DNA from: Strongylocentrotus droebachiensis
Lineage: Eukaryota > Echinodermata > Echinoidea > Camarodonta > Strongylocentrotidae
DNA length: 64,000 nt
Reading direction: 5' to 3'
Assembly (NCBI GenBank): GCA_035222895.1
Contig: JAVYIG010002532.1
Span: forward strand, 124,001 to 188,000
Below are positions 1 to 15,000 of the stretch, piece by piece. How positions within the stretch are numbered: position 1 is the stretch's first letter; each line of letters opens with the position of its first letter. A program made the position numbers and the translations under genes. A model generated the notes under the pieces. It was not told where the DNA came from. It did not search any database and was given only the letters and a program-made list of their open reading frames with translations.

Positions 1-82
1 GCTTGAGACAGTTTCCTTGTCATATCTTAACTGATTTTCAATGTCAATGATCACACATTACAAGTGTAAGTTTCCTAGACGA

Positions 83-2849
83 TCAGTTGGTTTTGATGGC
101 TTCAGGAGTCCTCATAATCTTAGGTAGAGGCATAGAACCTTTGAAGTTATCTCTCATACTACCAGCCGTCATGATAGGTCCTCCTCCTCTCATGCTACTC
201 CCTGGGGCTGGTGCTGGGGCGGTACTAAGGCCCTTCTCTGCTCCTTCCATCAGAGCTGTGCTGGCTGCAGCCGTCACTAGTCTGGCTGCCGTACCATCAA
301 CCTAAAAGAACAAAAAAAGAAATAATAATAATAATATGTATATATTTATAGTGCCGGTATCCGCCAGGCTCTGTCGCTCATGGCGCTGTACAAATTACAA
401 TCCCGAACATATCACTTTCTTGACTGAAGTTAAGGTAAACTAAAACAACAAAAATTATTACGTCACAATTATAATTGTCATTATTAAATAGAACTGTTTA
501 GAAAGATTTGTATTATAAAAGCATTTTGTCTAGAAGTCTACTCTAGGAAGATGAAAAGCACTCATATTCATCATTCATCACCCAAATCCTTGCTTTTCTT
601 GAGCTGCTATATTAGTGCCAAGAGTTTATAAACAGTACTTATCAGCATATCAGATAGGCTTATCATTTATACATGCAAGAAGGCTGTATGAGTTATGTAT
701 AGTAAATGGTAGTAACAGCCTTGTTGCAGGCAGCCAATGAAATTTCACCAAGTTTACACCATTTACAGGGAAGAAGATGAAATCTTTCCAAGTCCATGAG
801 TAGAAGTGTCATAGTCGAGTGGTTTAAGTGCTTGGCTTGAATTTCAAAGGTTGTGGTACGATCCCAGACACAACACTAATGTCCTTTTGCAAGGCATTAA
901 TGTACATTTTACCACTCAATACCAAAGAGAGAAATGGGGACCCGGTAGGATGGCGAAAGCATTTGTGTTAGTATTGCCTTTGCCCTCACGGTGACCGTAT
1001 AGTAGGAGTACTCCCCAGGGATTGGAGATAAATGAATCCGATGACGGGGTAATAGTATCTGTAAAGCGCTTAGAGATGGTATTCCGTATAAAGCGCTATA
1101 TAAATCCAGATCAATATGATTACTATGTCCTACCTGTTCATTCAGGAAACCACTGATTGTTTGTATAGCTGCAAACATGTCTTCTTGAAGTTCTCCTATC
1201 TTCATCTCATTCTCTGCTGACATATCCTCAAACCTGGCGAGCTCGTTCTGGTTGTACAAACCTCGGATGGAGAAGTAATGAGACAGGGCATGGTGCAGGC
1301 GGATCTGAAGGCTGTTCAACTACAATCAGGAAACAAACAGAGAAAAGTTGGGCATGATCTTTCAAAATCATCTTGAAAACATATTTGGAAGGCTGAAAAT
1401 AGAAATAACGATAATGATAATGGTGACTTCTTATATAGCGCACATGTCTGTCACGTTGTGGCGCTCCTGGTGCTGCCCCGATTATTACCCTGGCTTTAGC
1501 AAGGCAGCCAATGCGGCGCTCTAGCATTAATTTCAAGGAATTAATTCCTGCCAGGTACCCATTTACATCACCTAGGTCGAGTGTGGCAAATGTATATCAA
1601 TGTCTTGCCAGAGGACATTAGTGCGGCGGCGGGACTCGAACCGTGGACCTTTTGATCAACAGTCTGGTGACATATATCCCCTCGACCACGTCACTACAGT
1701 ACTCTCAAACGAAACACTACAATGCAGATTATGTCATGTAAGAGAAAAAAACAATTTTGGATAAAGAATATTTAATCTGAAGGAAGTTTATGTAAATCTG
1801 CTTCTTTATAGATTTGACAGATATAACAAAATGAGGAAACACCAATGAAAGCAAACTTACACCACATTTGACATCTTTATAACACTCCAAGAGAAACATA
1901 TTTGCAATCTTTTGACTCATAATATGACCATCCTCTACGCTATTTAAACATGGATATCATGTTATTCATGGTTGCATGCTACATATTAAAGCTGAATAAA
2001 CCTGAATGCTTGCACTCTGATGCTCTAATATGAGAATAGGAAGTGACAAACTGCGCTAGCATCACATTTTCCCCCTTCTTAAAAGCATAAACTAAACAAT
2101 TTGTGAACTCTTACGATGTAGAAAATGGACTGGCTTCACAACATACAACTCACCCATTCAAATTAGTTCAATAATTTTCACCCTTGTATAGCAGAACGAA
2201 ACCTTTGAGAGAAAATGCACTATGATTCTATTCCCAACAGGGCTCATCCATTATTGTTTTAAATCTAGCTGTATTGATGAAGCCCCCCTTACCTGTCTAT
2301 GATCCTTGAGACTCATTTCAAGACCGGTTCTCTTCTCCAATAAGTTCATACTCTCTTCCTTGATCTTATAGTAGTGCTGCTGAAGAACACGGTACTCATG
2401 GGCAAGGGTGCTATTGGTGGCTAGATCCGCTCTCAGTTGACTCTGAAAGAATAGAAAAAGTGATGATAATGAAAAAGGGTTTTATGTAAGGCATCACTCC
2501 TGCAAATAACACAATCTCCAACATAATTGCCACTATCTAGCAGTACTATCATTACTTCCATCACAAATTCACAATCACCTTCAATATCATAATCAATACC
2601 ATATATGCATCATCATCACCATCCACCATCACTACCCTTATCGCCATTACCAAGATTATCATGATCATCATCCTCCTCATCATGATCATGATCACCAACA
2701 CCATCATCATCATCTTCATCACCATCATCACCACACAACCTAACACTATACTACTACTATCACATCATCACCATTCACCATAACTATCCTTATCGCCATC
2801 ACTAAGATTACAATGATCATCCTCATCCTCCTCCTCCTCCTCCTCCTCC

Positions 2850-2900
<51 letters not shown>

Positions 2901-5900
2901 CCACCATCACCACCACCACCACCATCATCATCATCGATCACCACCACCACCATCACCACCACCACCACCACCACCACCACCACCACCATCACCACCATCG
3001 TCACCACACAACCCAACACTAATGCTTTAGCTTACCACCAGATCTTCCAGTATGACTCTCCTAGCAGCCATATGTTCTAGATGACCGGTATCCCTATCTC
3101 CCATCCTACCGGTCACCTGTTCTAAAGAGGACTGTAACTCTTTCTGCTGCTTCTGACCAGTCTCCAGCTGAATGGTCATCTCTTCTACATCCGCACTGGA
3201 TTTAACATAGAGATAATGTTGATGTTAACATTTCCAGAAACGACGAAAATTCTTAACGATCACTACCAACAATTGGGCAAAAAGAATTTCCATTTTCGAT
3301 TTAACCTAATCAAATTTGGAGTGGACTTTAACATATTATTATTATTATTAAGTAGGGCATGATAAATTGAGAGTCCAAGCACTTCATTTAGAGCTGATGG
3401 ATGAGTGACTTTGTTTCCAAAAGTGCAATTCATGGATAAGATTCTATTCATGTTAAGTAATCTTTGAAAAGAAAAATACTGGGAAACCCTAAAGGAGAAC
3501 ACTGCATGTACTAGGGAAAATATGGTTTGTCTAACCGGAAAGGCAATCTGAAGTTGCCCTTTTTACCATCTGGCAAACAAAACCAAGTTGATATGGTTTG
3601 TACTGAGACAACCACATTTCCATTATGACTTTACGCAACACAAAGTATCAATGATAGTAATAGCAATAATAATAATTGAGGAGGCGTGATGGCTCAGTGG
3701 TCTCGTAACCTAGAGGTTCCAGGTTTGAAAGCTATTCAATGCGCTCGTGCGCATTGGTAAGGCATAAATTTTAATTTTACCAAGTCCCTCCGAGAGTACT
3801 TACAGCCGTCGGTCCCATGGTTGCTTACTAACAATCATATACATGCTTTATTAGTAGTCAGGTAAAACAATCATCATCAACCATCAATAAGATTTGAATT
3901 GATGTAGGGCCTTGTACATTTTACATCTGTGATGTCTCTTAGCTAAATCAAAACCTGCTTCCTCAGAATCAGACTTGCCCTAACACCTTCAAACTGTCTA
4001 CCATCAACCCTCCCCCCCCCCCCCCCCCCCCCCTCCTTCCCTTACCCTACAGTAAACAAGCCTACTTGTTTTGTAAATGGGTCCGGCAGGAATTAACTCC
4101 TTGAAATGCTAGAGCGCTGTAATGGCAGCTAGGCTAAAGCTGGGGTAATAATAAATGCGCCCCGGAATAGAATTTCTAGATAGATGGCGCTATAGAAATG
4201 CCTATTATTATTATTATTATTATCAATACCTCATTTCTTCAATCTCTTCTGAGGTGTTCTTGATCACTCTGTCCATGAAGCCTTCGCTCTGAGCCATGTC
4301 ACTTAGCTTCTTATTGATCAGATCTGTCCTGTGCGCCATATGGTCCAGACGCTTTTGATGATTCAAAATCTCTTCCTATGTGTTTAATACATCACATTAA
4401 AATAAATATACACAAATATCTTTTAATAATGAGACATTTATAAGAAAACACTAATGGTCATAATATCTATGATGCACTAAATAATACTACTAAACTTTCC
4501 TTTACTGAAAACAGCACGTTAGTCAAGGACAGTTTGGTTTATTCGACCTCAATTATTTAACATCATTCGACCAATTCAGTACTTACCTAATATGTTACTC
4601 ATATCTTGTTAAAGGAAATAGATCATGTTCGACTGACGGGCGTAGTATATCTAGGTCTTGTGCACTTGTGTAAAAGGGGAATTACTCTGAAATTAAGTTC
4701 ATAGGGGTCTTTATGATTCCTTGTTGTAGCTAGGTCATGTTGATTTAATTTCTTGTTTATCTCGTTTAAATTTGTCTCCCAAAAAAAATCCTGATTGCAT
4801 ATGGCTTCTGTATTGTTTTAAGTCATGCAGGGCCCCAAAGTATAATTCTTTTTTTGTTAATAGTGACAGGGCTATACCCTGTTGAAATAATACCAAATAC
4901 ATGAATAAATCAATTTAAAAATGATGGATTTGAAAATGAAGTATAACTTGTGTACAATGTGATGCTCTTCTCCAAATAAATACAGCCTCATCTCGAGCTG
5001 CTACATAAACTGCAAAAATAATGTAATAATTGCTTCCATGAACACCTAAAGGGCACCAGAAAAGTGAAGGCAAGTACTAGCCAAAGATTTGAACCCTTAA
5101 CCTTGTGATTTAAAGTGATCTTCTCAAGTGCCCTTCAAGCCCATCCACACTAGTTTGGACAGAAAGGATTAGACCTCACTGACAGGTGGTTATCTCATCA
5201 AATCAGCTCTCAATTAACATAAGAAAAGGGGGATCATGGGGACCAATGCATGGTCACCGATTAGGTATTGTTTGCTATATAGAGGGCGCAAGTAGCTATA
5301 AGTAAAAAAAGTAAAAAGTCAAGAAATAGTACTAAATCACCCTGTGTCTCAAATCAAATGATAGGTCTTTATAAAGGGTAGCCATACACTATGCAGTGTA
5401 CGGAAGTAGAGATAAACCTGCACTCAATGAGGCTAATTAAGCTTGCAGAAGATTAGCCAATGCCTGCATCCAAACGAATGAAGTCAACTCTTCCAGTGAC
5501 AGAAATCAAATCACGATCATCAAAAAGTGCATTTTCATCTTAACCCAAATCTTGAATGTGCTACTGCTATTCCTTCATTAAAACATCTCTGCAACATCAT
5601 TCGTAGGACATGTATGGAGTGCATGAACGTCCACTCCTGATGTGATCTCATTATAATACCGAAAATGTGTGTAGAAAAGATCCCCAACAAATCATTGCAT
5701 TTGACCTCCCAAAATATGATGGTCATTTTGTATTACCTTCTGTTCGTTCGACTGTGAAGAACAATGGAAATAAACATTGGTTTTAAATTGAAATAGCATA
5801 TCTTTGATACCATATAAGATGATATGTCTTTTGCGTATCTGTGTGGGACATCCTATCCTCGTGAAGAAGAAAAAGTTCCTATTCTGCAGAATATTTCAAG

Positions 5901-8900
5901 GTAATTCAATATAAAATGTAATTATTTAAAATTCATGGATTACTTTCAATCCGGCCCATCAAACCCATTTTTTTAATTCTATGAGTATGAAAAACATAAT
6001 ACAAGTGGCATATGAACCAGGGGGGGGGGGGGTGGTGCTCTATCACTGGTCTAGCTGAAGTGGTTGCTGCTCATAATGGTGTTCACTACATCTCTTGCAG
6101 TTGACTGCATGTGCACAGATTTTGTGGAAATGTTTTGTTGCATCATGTTAAAAAAACATCATATACACCTCAAATATGGCAGCAAAATGTGGGTTTGCCA
6201 AAAGTGATTATAGTAGAAAAAAAATCTTCTTGAAAATCTTGTTCAATTTCATGGGTGTCCGATTATTAAACGTCAAGTTATGGCCCAAAACTCAATGGAG
6301 TTATGAGAATCGCATGTTGTTTTCAGAATGGATTTACTTTGTGTGAAGTCCACGTGGGAGATGAATCAATGACACTGCAAAATTAATGGAGCACTTACCA
6401 AAAGATTTTTCAATTTCGGTTCTAATTCTGCTTTCTTGTTGCCTGTCTGGACGATGAGTTCCCTTTGCTCTTGTTTCAGACTCTCTATTCTCTCCTCAAT
6501 CTTGTTGATTGCCTAACGAAAAATAAATATTATTTGTGGTTTAGACAAACTGCCTGTAGTACAGTGAAACCTGTCTATAAAGACCACCCAAAGGAGACAT
6601 CTCAGTCAAAAAAGATATTAGTTTAGATTTTGATGTCTAATATAATTGCCATTTCTTTGAAATTGGATTGTGATAGGATCATATATAGTGGGCTTTACAC
6701 CCAATCTTCACAGTAAAAATTCAAGAATTGAAGTTCATTCATGACAGTTATTCACAAACTTGGGTGCAAGTACCGGTATATATGTTAAGTGCAGAAAATA
6801 GCAGCAAAATAGTGAAATACTATTAAAAGACAAACAAATAGTAAAACTAGATGGAATTCGACTGCGCGCTGTCGAAAATGATGCCTCCGTCATAGAGCAA
6901 TTTTACAAACTAAAACAGAAGAAATTTTTCGAATTCAAGTTCAATTGTAATCCATTAACAGGTTCTCAGAATATCGTGATTACAAGCAATTTCTCATATA
7001 CATATATGACCCTTTGATCTTTGACCTCGTGACCCTAAAATCTACTCAGTTCTTTGGCTCTGCAAGATGTCCTGAGTTAAATAGTAATCCATCTGTCAGT
7101 TCTAATGAGAATGCGTTCACAAGCTATTTTTGCATACATAATGAGCACATGACCTTTGACCTTATGAACCAAGAATCTACTCAGTTCATTGGCTCTGCAA
7201 GTAACATACATGACCTAATTTTGGCAGGAATCCATCAATCGGTTCTTGAGATGAGCTGTTTCTGCATACATAATGTGCGCTGTGGCCTTTGACCTCATGA
7301 CCCCAAAATCTAATCAGTTCATCGGCTCTGCAAGTAACATACATGACCTGAGTTTGGCAGCAATCCATCAATTAGTTCTTGAGATAACGCGATCACGAGC
7401 TGTTTTTGCATACATAATGTGCGCTGTGGCCTTTGACCTTTGACCTCGTGACCCCAAAATCTAATCAGTTCATCGGCTCTGCAAGTAACATACATGACCT
7501 AAGTTTGGCAGCAATCCATCAATTAGTTCTTGAGATAACGCGATCACGAGCTGTTTTTGCATACATAATGAGCCCTGTGACCTTTGACCTTTAACCTCGT
7601 GACCCCAAAATCTAATCAGTTCATTGGCTCTGCAAGATACATACATGACCAAAGTTTGGCAGGAATCCATCGATCGGTTCTTCAGATAACGCGATCACGA
7701 GAACGGGACGTACGTACGTACAGACGTACGGACGGACGGACAACCCGAAAACATAATGCCTCCGGCTACTTCGTAACGGAGGCATAAAAATAGGTTAACA
7801 TTATGTTATAGTAAGTGCAAAATATAGCAGGAAAATAGTGAAAACATCTAAAAGAAGAAAAAATAGTTTTAAAATAGTGCATAAAAAAGAAATACAATTT
7901 GTTTTCTTCTAAATAGCCAAAAACTATATCAAAAAAATCAAGAAAGAGCAAAAACATTTATGAAAAATAGTGAAAAAATATATATTTCTACTAGTCAAAA
8001 TGACTGGGGCTGACAGGACTGATAGCACTCAACATACCTTCTGTCTGCTAGCTCTCTTTTCTCTCAAGATCTTTGTCTCAGCAAGCACCTTAGCCACGAC
8101 CTCATCCATCTCGTTTGCCCTCAGAGTGACCTTTGCTTTCTTTTTGGTTGCTTCCACCTGTCTCTTGGCTAGATCAGTTGTATCAGCGGTGATACGAGCC
8201 TGTAGGACTGTCCTAGTGTGCGTCTCCTCTCTCAGCTGTTTCTTCAGACTGTCCACTGTACTCTAAGAACAGAGAAGTAGACAAGTAATAAAACAATAAT
8301 TGTACTAACTTGGACATTACTATGATTATTTTGAACGAAAGAAAAAAAAGGCTCATTTACAACAAATGAAAAAAATAAAAATAATAAAATTAACACCAGA
8401 TTTTCAACAACAACAAAAATAACGGGGACAAATATTTTCACAACCTCAGCTGTAACAATTGTATTTACTTCATACATATGCTTGGGGATTACGATGAGTA
8501 TGGAAAATATGAATGGAAAATATATAGCCAATGCACATCTTTTTTAACTAATGAAATAATAACCATGTTTATAATAAAATTATTAATATTCCGCTTTTAT
8601 ATAGCGCTTATTACAAATGTCTCTAAGCGCTTTACAGATAAACTAATAATGCTTGGACCAATGATTTACACGAATTTTGTATAATTTGGATCCATTACTT
8701 TAAAATCAAAACATTAATTGCAGTGAATGTGGGGGATGGGGGGGGGGGATATTGGTAGAAGTGAATTAACAAACCTGTAATGAGTCTTCCATAGCTCTAG
8801 CCTTGTCCTCTTCTCCAGTCAGTTTGTTTTTCACAGCTACATTGATAACCTTGATCTTCTGATACTCCTCCTCCACCACGGCTAGCTGGGTCTCTACCTT

Positions 8901-11900
8901 GGTCATCTCTCGTTTGATGCGCTCTGTGTTCTTGGCATCAGATGTCTTCTGTTTCTTGCTGGAAATTTTCAGAGACGATTAATAAAGATCAATTTATTAA
9001 TCATTTAAAAAAAAAAAATATATATATATATATATATTTTTTTTAGGACTCTCGGTCTGTGTCTGATTAAGTTAATAGCACAGCTCGAGAGCCCTCTATT
9101 GATGTACTTGTAATGATGCATACTTATTGTTGTTGTTGTTTATATGTCCTTTTTGCAATATTCAGTGATAGTTATTTGATATTTTAACTTTATATACCAG
9201 TAACTTATTTATGTATTTGTTACTGCCATTTTTGTATGTATACTTGATTAAAATTTATATTGTGCCCAAGACAGGTGTCAGTCTTTGGACTGTTTGTTCT
9301 TGGTTTTTGATGTGATTTGCTTTGATTTCAACAAATCCTATATAAATATTAACAAGTAGTCATGTTCAGTATTTATATGCAAACCAGGCACAAGACAATT
9401 AAATTTAGTACATGGATTTAAGTCAGTATTTTACTTAGCATTTCACTTTAGTAAGCAGACTTTAAGGTAAAACACTTATAGAGAAGCATTGTGACGTCAC
9501 ATTGTCAATCCATAATAATGCGCAATTAATGCGCTGCAGCTAGTACAAGCAATCTTATAATTGTGCAGAGCTTATAATGACTGTGTACGACATCCATATG
9601 CCTGCCAATCTAGGCCTTCAACATAATTAGCTTGTCTGCTAGGAAACTGTCTTAAACTTAGGATTAAATACGAGCCAAAAGCTTCAACCGAATACCAAAT
9701 ACCAAAGTTGGCTAAGTATTTTAACTGAGCAGAAAAATGAGTAAATTTCTGATATTTCTGTCATATTGAATTGAGCACCGACCCTGATACCTGTTATCGG
9801 TTTTCCTTCCAACATAAGGCAGTATTCTCACAGGTATTCCTCACCATCAACAGGACAAAATAATTTCTTGTGATACGTAATCAATCCTACCATTTCTTGA
9901 TCTTGGATTGCATATCATCGAGCGTCATAATCATCTCTCTACTATCTATTTCTTTAGATCTCAGGGTTGATAGGCGTTCTTTGGCTGTCTCCTCTAAATG
10001 AGCCACTAACTCTTTGTGATCTTTCCTCTGTGAAAATAAATTAAAAACAACACAAAATAATGATGTAGATTGGAGGTCTGTTTTGGAGGAAATGGCGATG
10101 ACATAATTTGAAGGGTATTCCAAGTATAATTTTACAATTTTTATTTATTAAAAAAAAAATTATCAATATTTTGTTTTCTTCATTGCAATCAAGCCATGTA
10201 GAAATTATTTCTGTAACCTTCTCTCCACTAATGATTCATTATTCATAAAGTCTATGTACCGGGCTAAATGTATCTATATAATTATAAGCCTTTCTCTTCA
10301 AATTTGTAACATAGATAAGCTTTCTGTGACTTTTAGACTCTATTAACTACTCATTTAATCTAAATGATAACCAGATATTTAAATGAATTAAAAAAACAGA
10401 TAATGGGGCAGACATCAAATTGAAAAGGAAAGATGAAAATTGTAGAACATGACTGCTGTTGCCACCAATTTGACTTATGCTTCTGCTACCATTCTCACCC
10501 GTGTTTCAATGCTGCTGCTCAGCGAGACGCTATTGTCAGCTAGCTTGCGATGTTCAAACTCAGCCTCAACGATACGATCTTGGACTTGTTTGATCTTCAC
10601 AGTCTGTAACTTTTCTGCTTTGCGTGAGTTCTCCTCTCTTGTATCTGGTGTCGTAAAAAGAAGAGAAATAATAGGTCATATTAAGATCAAGTGAGATAAT
10701 TAAGATAAGGATGATAATGATAATGAAGATGATGATGTATCATTTTACATTACAGCTCAGAAAGTATTACATATATTTATAGATAAGTAATCAGGGGAAA
10801 CACGGAGGAAAAAACTGAATAATTCTGGGAAAAACGTAATGGTTGGCAGCTCTGAAATAGCTGTAATGTATTTCTTGAGGGTACTCACGAAGTAAGACCT
10901 TCTCATGCTCTGCAGTTTTAATCTTGTCTCTCAGGTCTGAACATTGGCCGGTGTAGGAGGAATGCAAGACCTTGGCTGCTTCTAAATCATGGCTGAAATC
11001 AGATCATGGAAACATATAAGATACATTTAGATACACTGAAAACTGTTTCATATTTGTTTAAAAGAACGTTTGATATGACCAGGCCTAAAAAAAAAAAATG
11101 TTGTATTGTCCCTAAGGTGCCAAAACATGGGTCGGTCAATCGGAAATCTTTTTTTTTTTTTTTTTTTTTCTTATCCCTCTTTGGGCTGATAATTTTTAGT
11201 TTTGAATGCTTTAATATTTGTTTTTCTTTAAAAAACTGTAAAAAAAAAAATCAAAAGATTGCACATGGTGGAGTTAACTTGCAGGTTCTAGGAACATTTA
11301 TGCACTAAGTTACTATACCTACTGTATAAACAAAAATTGATATCAATGTATTGCACTTTCCAGTGCTTTCTTGTATACATGTATCTTCAAATCATATACC
11401 AAGAAGTAAAATCAATTCCCCTTGGATTTATTGCTTCATTTAGCTTCAAGAATATACTTGACTTTTTAGATTTGAACAACCTGTGCAAAACAATTTCCTT
11501 TACAGAGATAATCACTTAATGTCAATACTACTACATATATAAACTATTCATTGCTAAAGCATTCACAGAAGAAATAAGGAAAAATCAAACAATAATTTCT
11601 TTCCTCTACAACCCAGGTGAGGTAAATGGGTACATGGCAGGAATTAATTCCTTGTAATGCCAGAGCCTCATAATAGCAGCAGCCATGCTAAAGCCGGGGT
11701 AATAATTTCCAAAGCTCTTTGGAAGCGCATAGATATGTTATAATGTGATATGCCCTATACAAGGACCAAATATTATTATATATTTAAGATACGTTGTGGA
11801 TTGTGCAGACATTCATCTTTTTTCAATATTTTAGGAAGAACTCACTTAATTTCTTCCAATGTCTCCCTCACAGACTCTAATTCTTTCTTAATATGTTCCC

Positions 11901-12014
11901 TTTCTTTGTCTGCTTTCCCGAGAGCCTCAGCTGACTTGTTCTCTGTCCGCTTCAGCTTCTCATTTGTCCTGTTCAGTTCAGCATCAGTCTGAAAAATAAC
12001 AGCAACAAATAATA

Positions 12015-12055
<41 letters not shown>

Positions 12056-15000
12056 ATGCTATAATCACCTCAGGTACTCAAGAAAATAACTCTCCTGTTT
12101 GAAATCACTATCAATATTGTTTCCAGATCTATTACACCCACCATGCTTCAAGATGACCTTAGTAAGTTACGGTTTTGACCACAGTATTTATAAACTTTCA
12201 TGGGTCATCCATGTCAAGATATATTCTGTATATCTTTTATGTTTCCTGATTTAAATGAACATTATACTTGATGAATTAAATCAATCATTCAACCACAGAG
12301 CTACCCATCCCTTTATTATGCTGTATTAAGGGGGTGTAGCTGATCATGTAGAGATTAAGTCGCTGACTATCGTTTATCAAGTCTATTCGTTTACGTGCAG
12401 TTGTCCAAAAGAAGACGTAGATGGCGTTATCCAGTATTTGCCAAGCTACACTTTCTTTAAAGCTGGGTTATTAAGATAGTTATGTTATCATGATTAACTC
12501 ACTTGTTCTTGGGCTTCATCTATCCTTTTCATGGCTCCTCTCTCCAACTCCAACTTCTCTTCCACTAGTGGGCTGTTCAATTCAAATAGAAAGAAAAACA
12601 AAGCCCAAAACAAACAGATTAGACCTCTAAAAAGTCATTACAAATATAAAGTAAAACCTGCATTCCATTATATACTGTACATATAGCTTCAGCTTTTCAC
12701 TGGTATGACAAGTTTTGAGGGATAACACAATGCAGTAATTGTCCTCTGTCAAATCCATCTAAAAAATATATGCAATTTTTATGTTTGTAGCATTGGATTG
12801 TGAACTTGGTGAGGTCATTCATATGAAGGGCAAAGCAGGACAAAATGACCACTGTAGGTTGATGGCTGTTCTAGACAGGTTTTATAATTTTTTAAAATTC
12901 CAATATGCAGATAATGTAAGTGACTACTATAGACAGGAAATCTGTGCAGTAAGGGGGCCATAGGTTTGACTTTACTTCAAATGTTTTAAAGCCCGTCTGC
13001 CCTAGTTTGGCCAGAGGGGATTTGACCTCTCTGCAAGGTCACTGACAGGTGGTTATCTCATCAAATCAGCTCTCAATTAGCATAAGAAAAAGGGGATCAT
13101 GGGGGACCAACAGGCACCGCTTAGGCATTGTTTGCTATATAGAGGGCACAAGTAGCTATAAGTATAGTGCAGTGGGGCTTTAGATTATGACTGAATTCTT
13201 TGCTTGGTGAGTAATTAAATCATACATTCGTAAAGTCAAAGAAATCCTGCTCGCATCCTCGCCGTGTACTCACCAATGCTTCTCCACAAAAGCAATATCC
13301 TCCTTCAATCTTGAGTTGAGCATCTCGGCATTCTCCACTTGGTTCTGGATGCGGTCCTTCTGGCGCCCTCTGTAGGCGTTGTGCCACTTCAGCTCAGCGA
13401 TGTCTGTAGCACAGGCCTCATGCTCTATGGACGGGAGGAAATCAAGGCTTCAAATATGAATATTTTGGAAAACAGAATTGGTCCACTGATCACTGTTTTT
13501 AAAGGGGGAGAGAACTTTAAAGCCTATGTCTGCACTAGTTTTAGCCAGGAGGGATTATACCTCCCTGCATTGTCACTGACAGGTGGTTATCTCATCAAAT
13601 CAGCTCCTCAATTCACATACGAAAAAAGGGACCAACGGGCACAGATTAGGCATTGTTTACTATATAGAGGGCGCAAGTAGCTATGAGTAGTCCAGTGGGG
13701 CTTTAAGGAGCTTCTGCAAAAGAAAATGCTGCTGAAAAACTCAAACACCTCAGTCTGAATATCAACATCATTAAGTCTATCCTTAAGATTTGGAAGTTTT
13801 AATACATTTCTACAATCTCATAAAAGTGGAAATACCAATAATCCTGTTTCTAAAAAAGTGGGGAATAGTAGGGACAATGACAAGAAATCTGATTGAAAAA
13901 GAGAAGTTTCCAGTTGGCAAATTAGATGTATCTTACCTTGCTGAACTACCTTTGGCAGCTCATACAATCGTTTCTGTGAGATTCGATCAATCTTTCCTTG
14001 CAGCCATCCCACACGAACCTGCTCCTTCTTGAACGAATCATCCGTATCTCCCCTATCGGTCTCCAGACGACCTAGCAAGGTCACGACCTCATCAATGACC
14101 TCCTCAGCCCCAAGGTGAGGGACCATCTCCTCTGGTATGTCAGCGAGGCTGTCCACTGCAGGGTCAAAACAATCATCATGATGAGAGTTATAATCATATA
14201 GTAGGAACATTTTGATAAGGTCATGAAAGTAGTTGTAATACAATACAATTAAACCTGAACTAGATGACATCACCAAACACAAATGTTACTTTCTTTCTGT
14301 TGTCTTGCTTCTCATGATCTTTTGGACTAATTAAAAGACAACAATTTATTTTAAAGTTTGGCAGGATACCTATAAAACTATACATACTCAATGTTTTCAA
14401 ACTTTCTATAGAAACCATTTTGAGGAACTTCCCTTACAGAGATGGATCATTAGAAGTCACTGAAAAACTCACTATAATAGCGCTTTAAAATGAGAAATGG
14501 ATGAATTCTACTCACGATCAGAGATCTCTGTTCCTACACCCTGCACTGTGAAATCACACGTAGATGCTAAGCCTGGTGTGCCGTGGGGAGGGGCTGGGGT
14601 AGTGTAGTGGCTCGAGGTCAGGGATGTCATGCGGCTCTCTGTACGATCAGTGTCTGTGGCAAACCGTAGCTGCTTGCGGACTGTTTGCAAGTAAGTAGAT
14701 AAAGGTAGATGAGTTAAGAAGAGCTACTATTGCTACTGTATATCACAATGATTCTCTTATGACAATCAAAAGGATTTACTGTAATCATCTCGTGAATATT
14801 TATTACTGTACTAATTTATCTAAGCTCCTCATAAACATCGAAGGAGGGGGGGGGGGAGGGAGGCTGGGAATGCAGTCATTTATAAAAATAAATACAAAAA
14901 GATTATCTGTGCTTGTAATAACGCAGTCAAAATCAAGCTGGTTCAGTTTTAGTCTAAAAAGGAGATTTAAAGAAAAAGTGTTACTAGAGTCCAGTGATAC

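Noticed and set aside
2768-3022. Open frames of poly-His, poly-Ile and poly-Asp
   Set aside because: They are translations of the CAT/CAC microsatellite in all frames, within an intron, with no other coding sign.
7005-7700. Protein-coding repeats in the tandem region
   Set aside because: Frames on both strands are broken and the repeat period is not kept at multiples of three between units.
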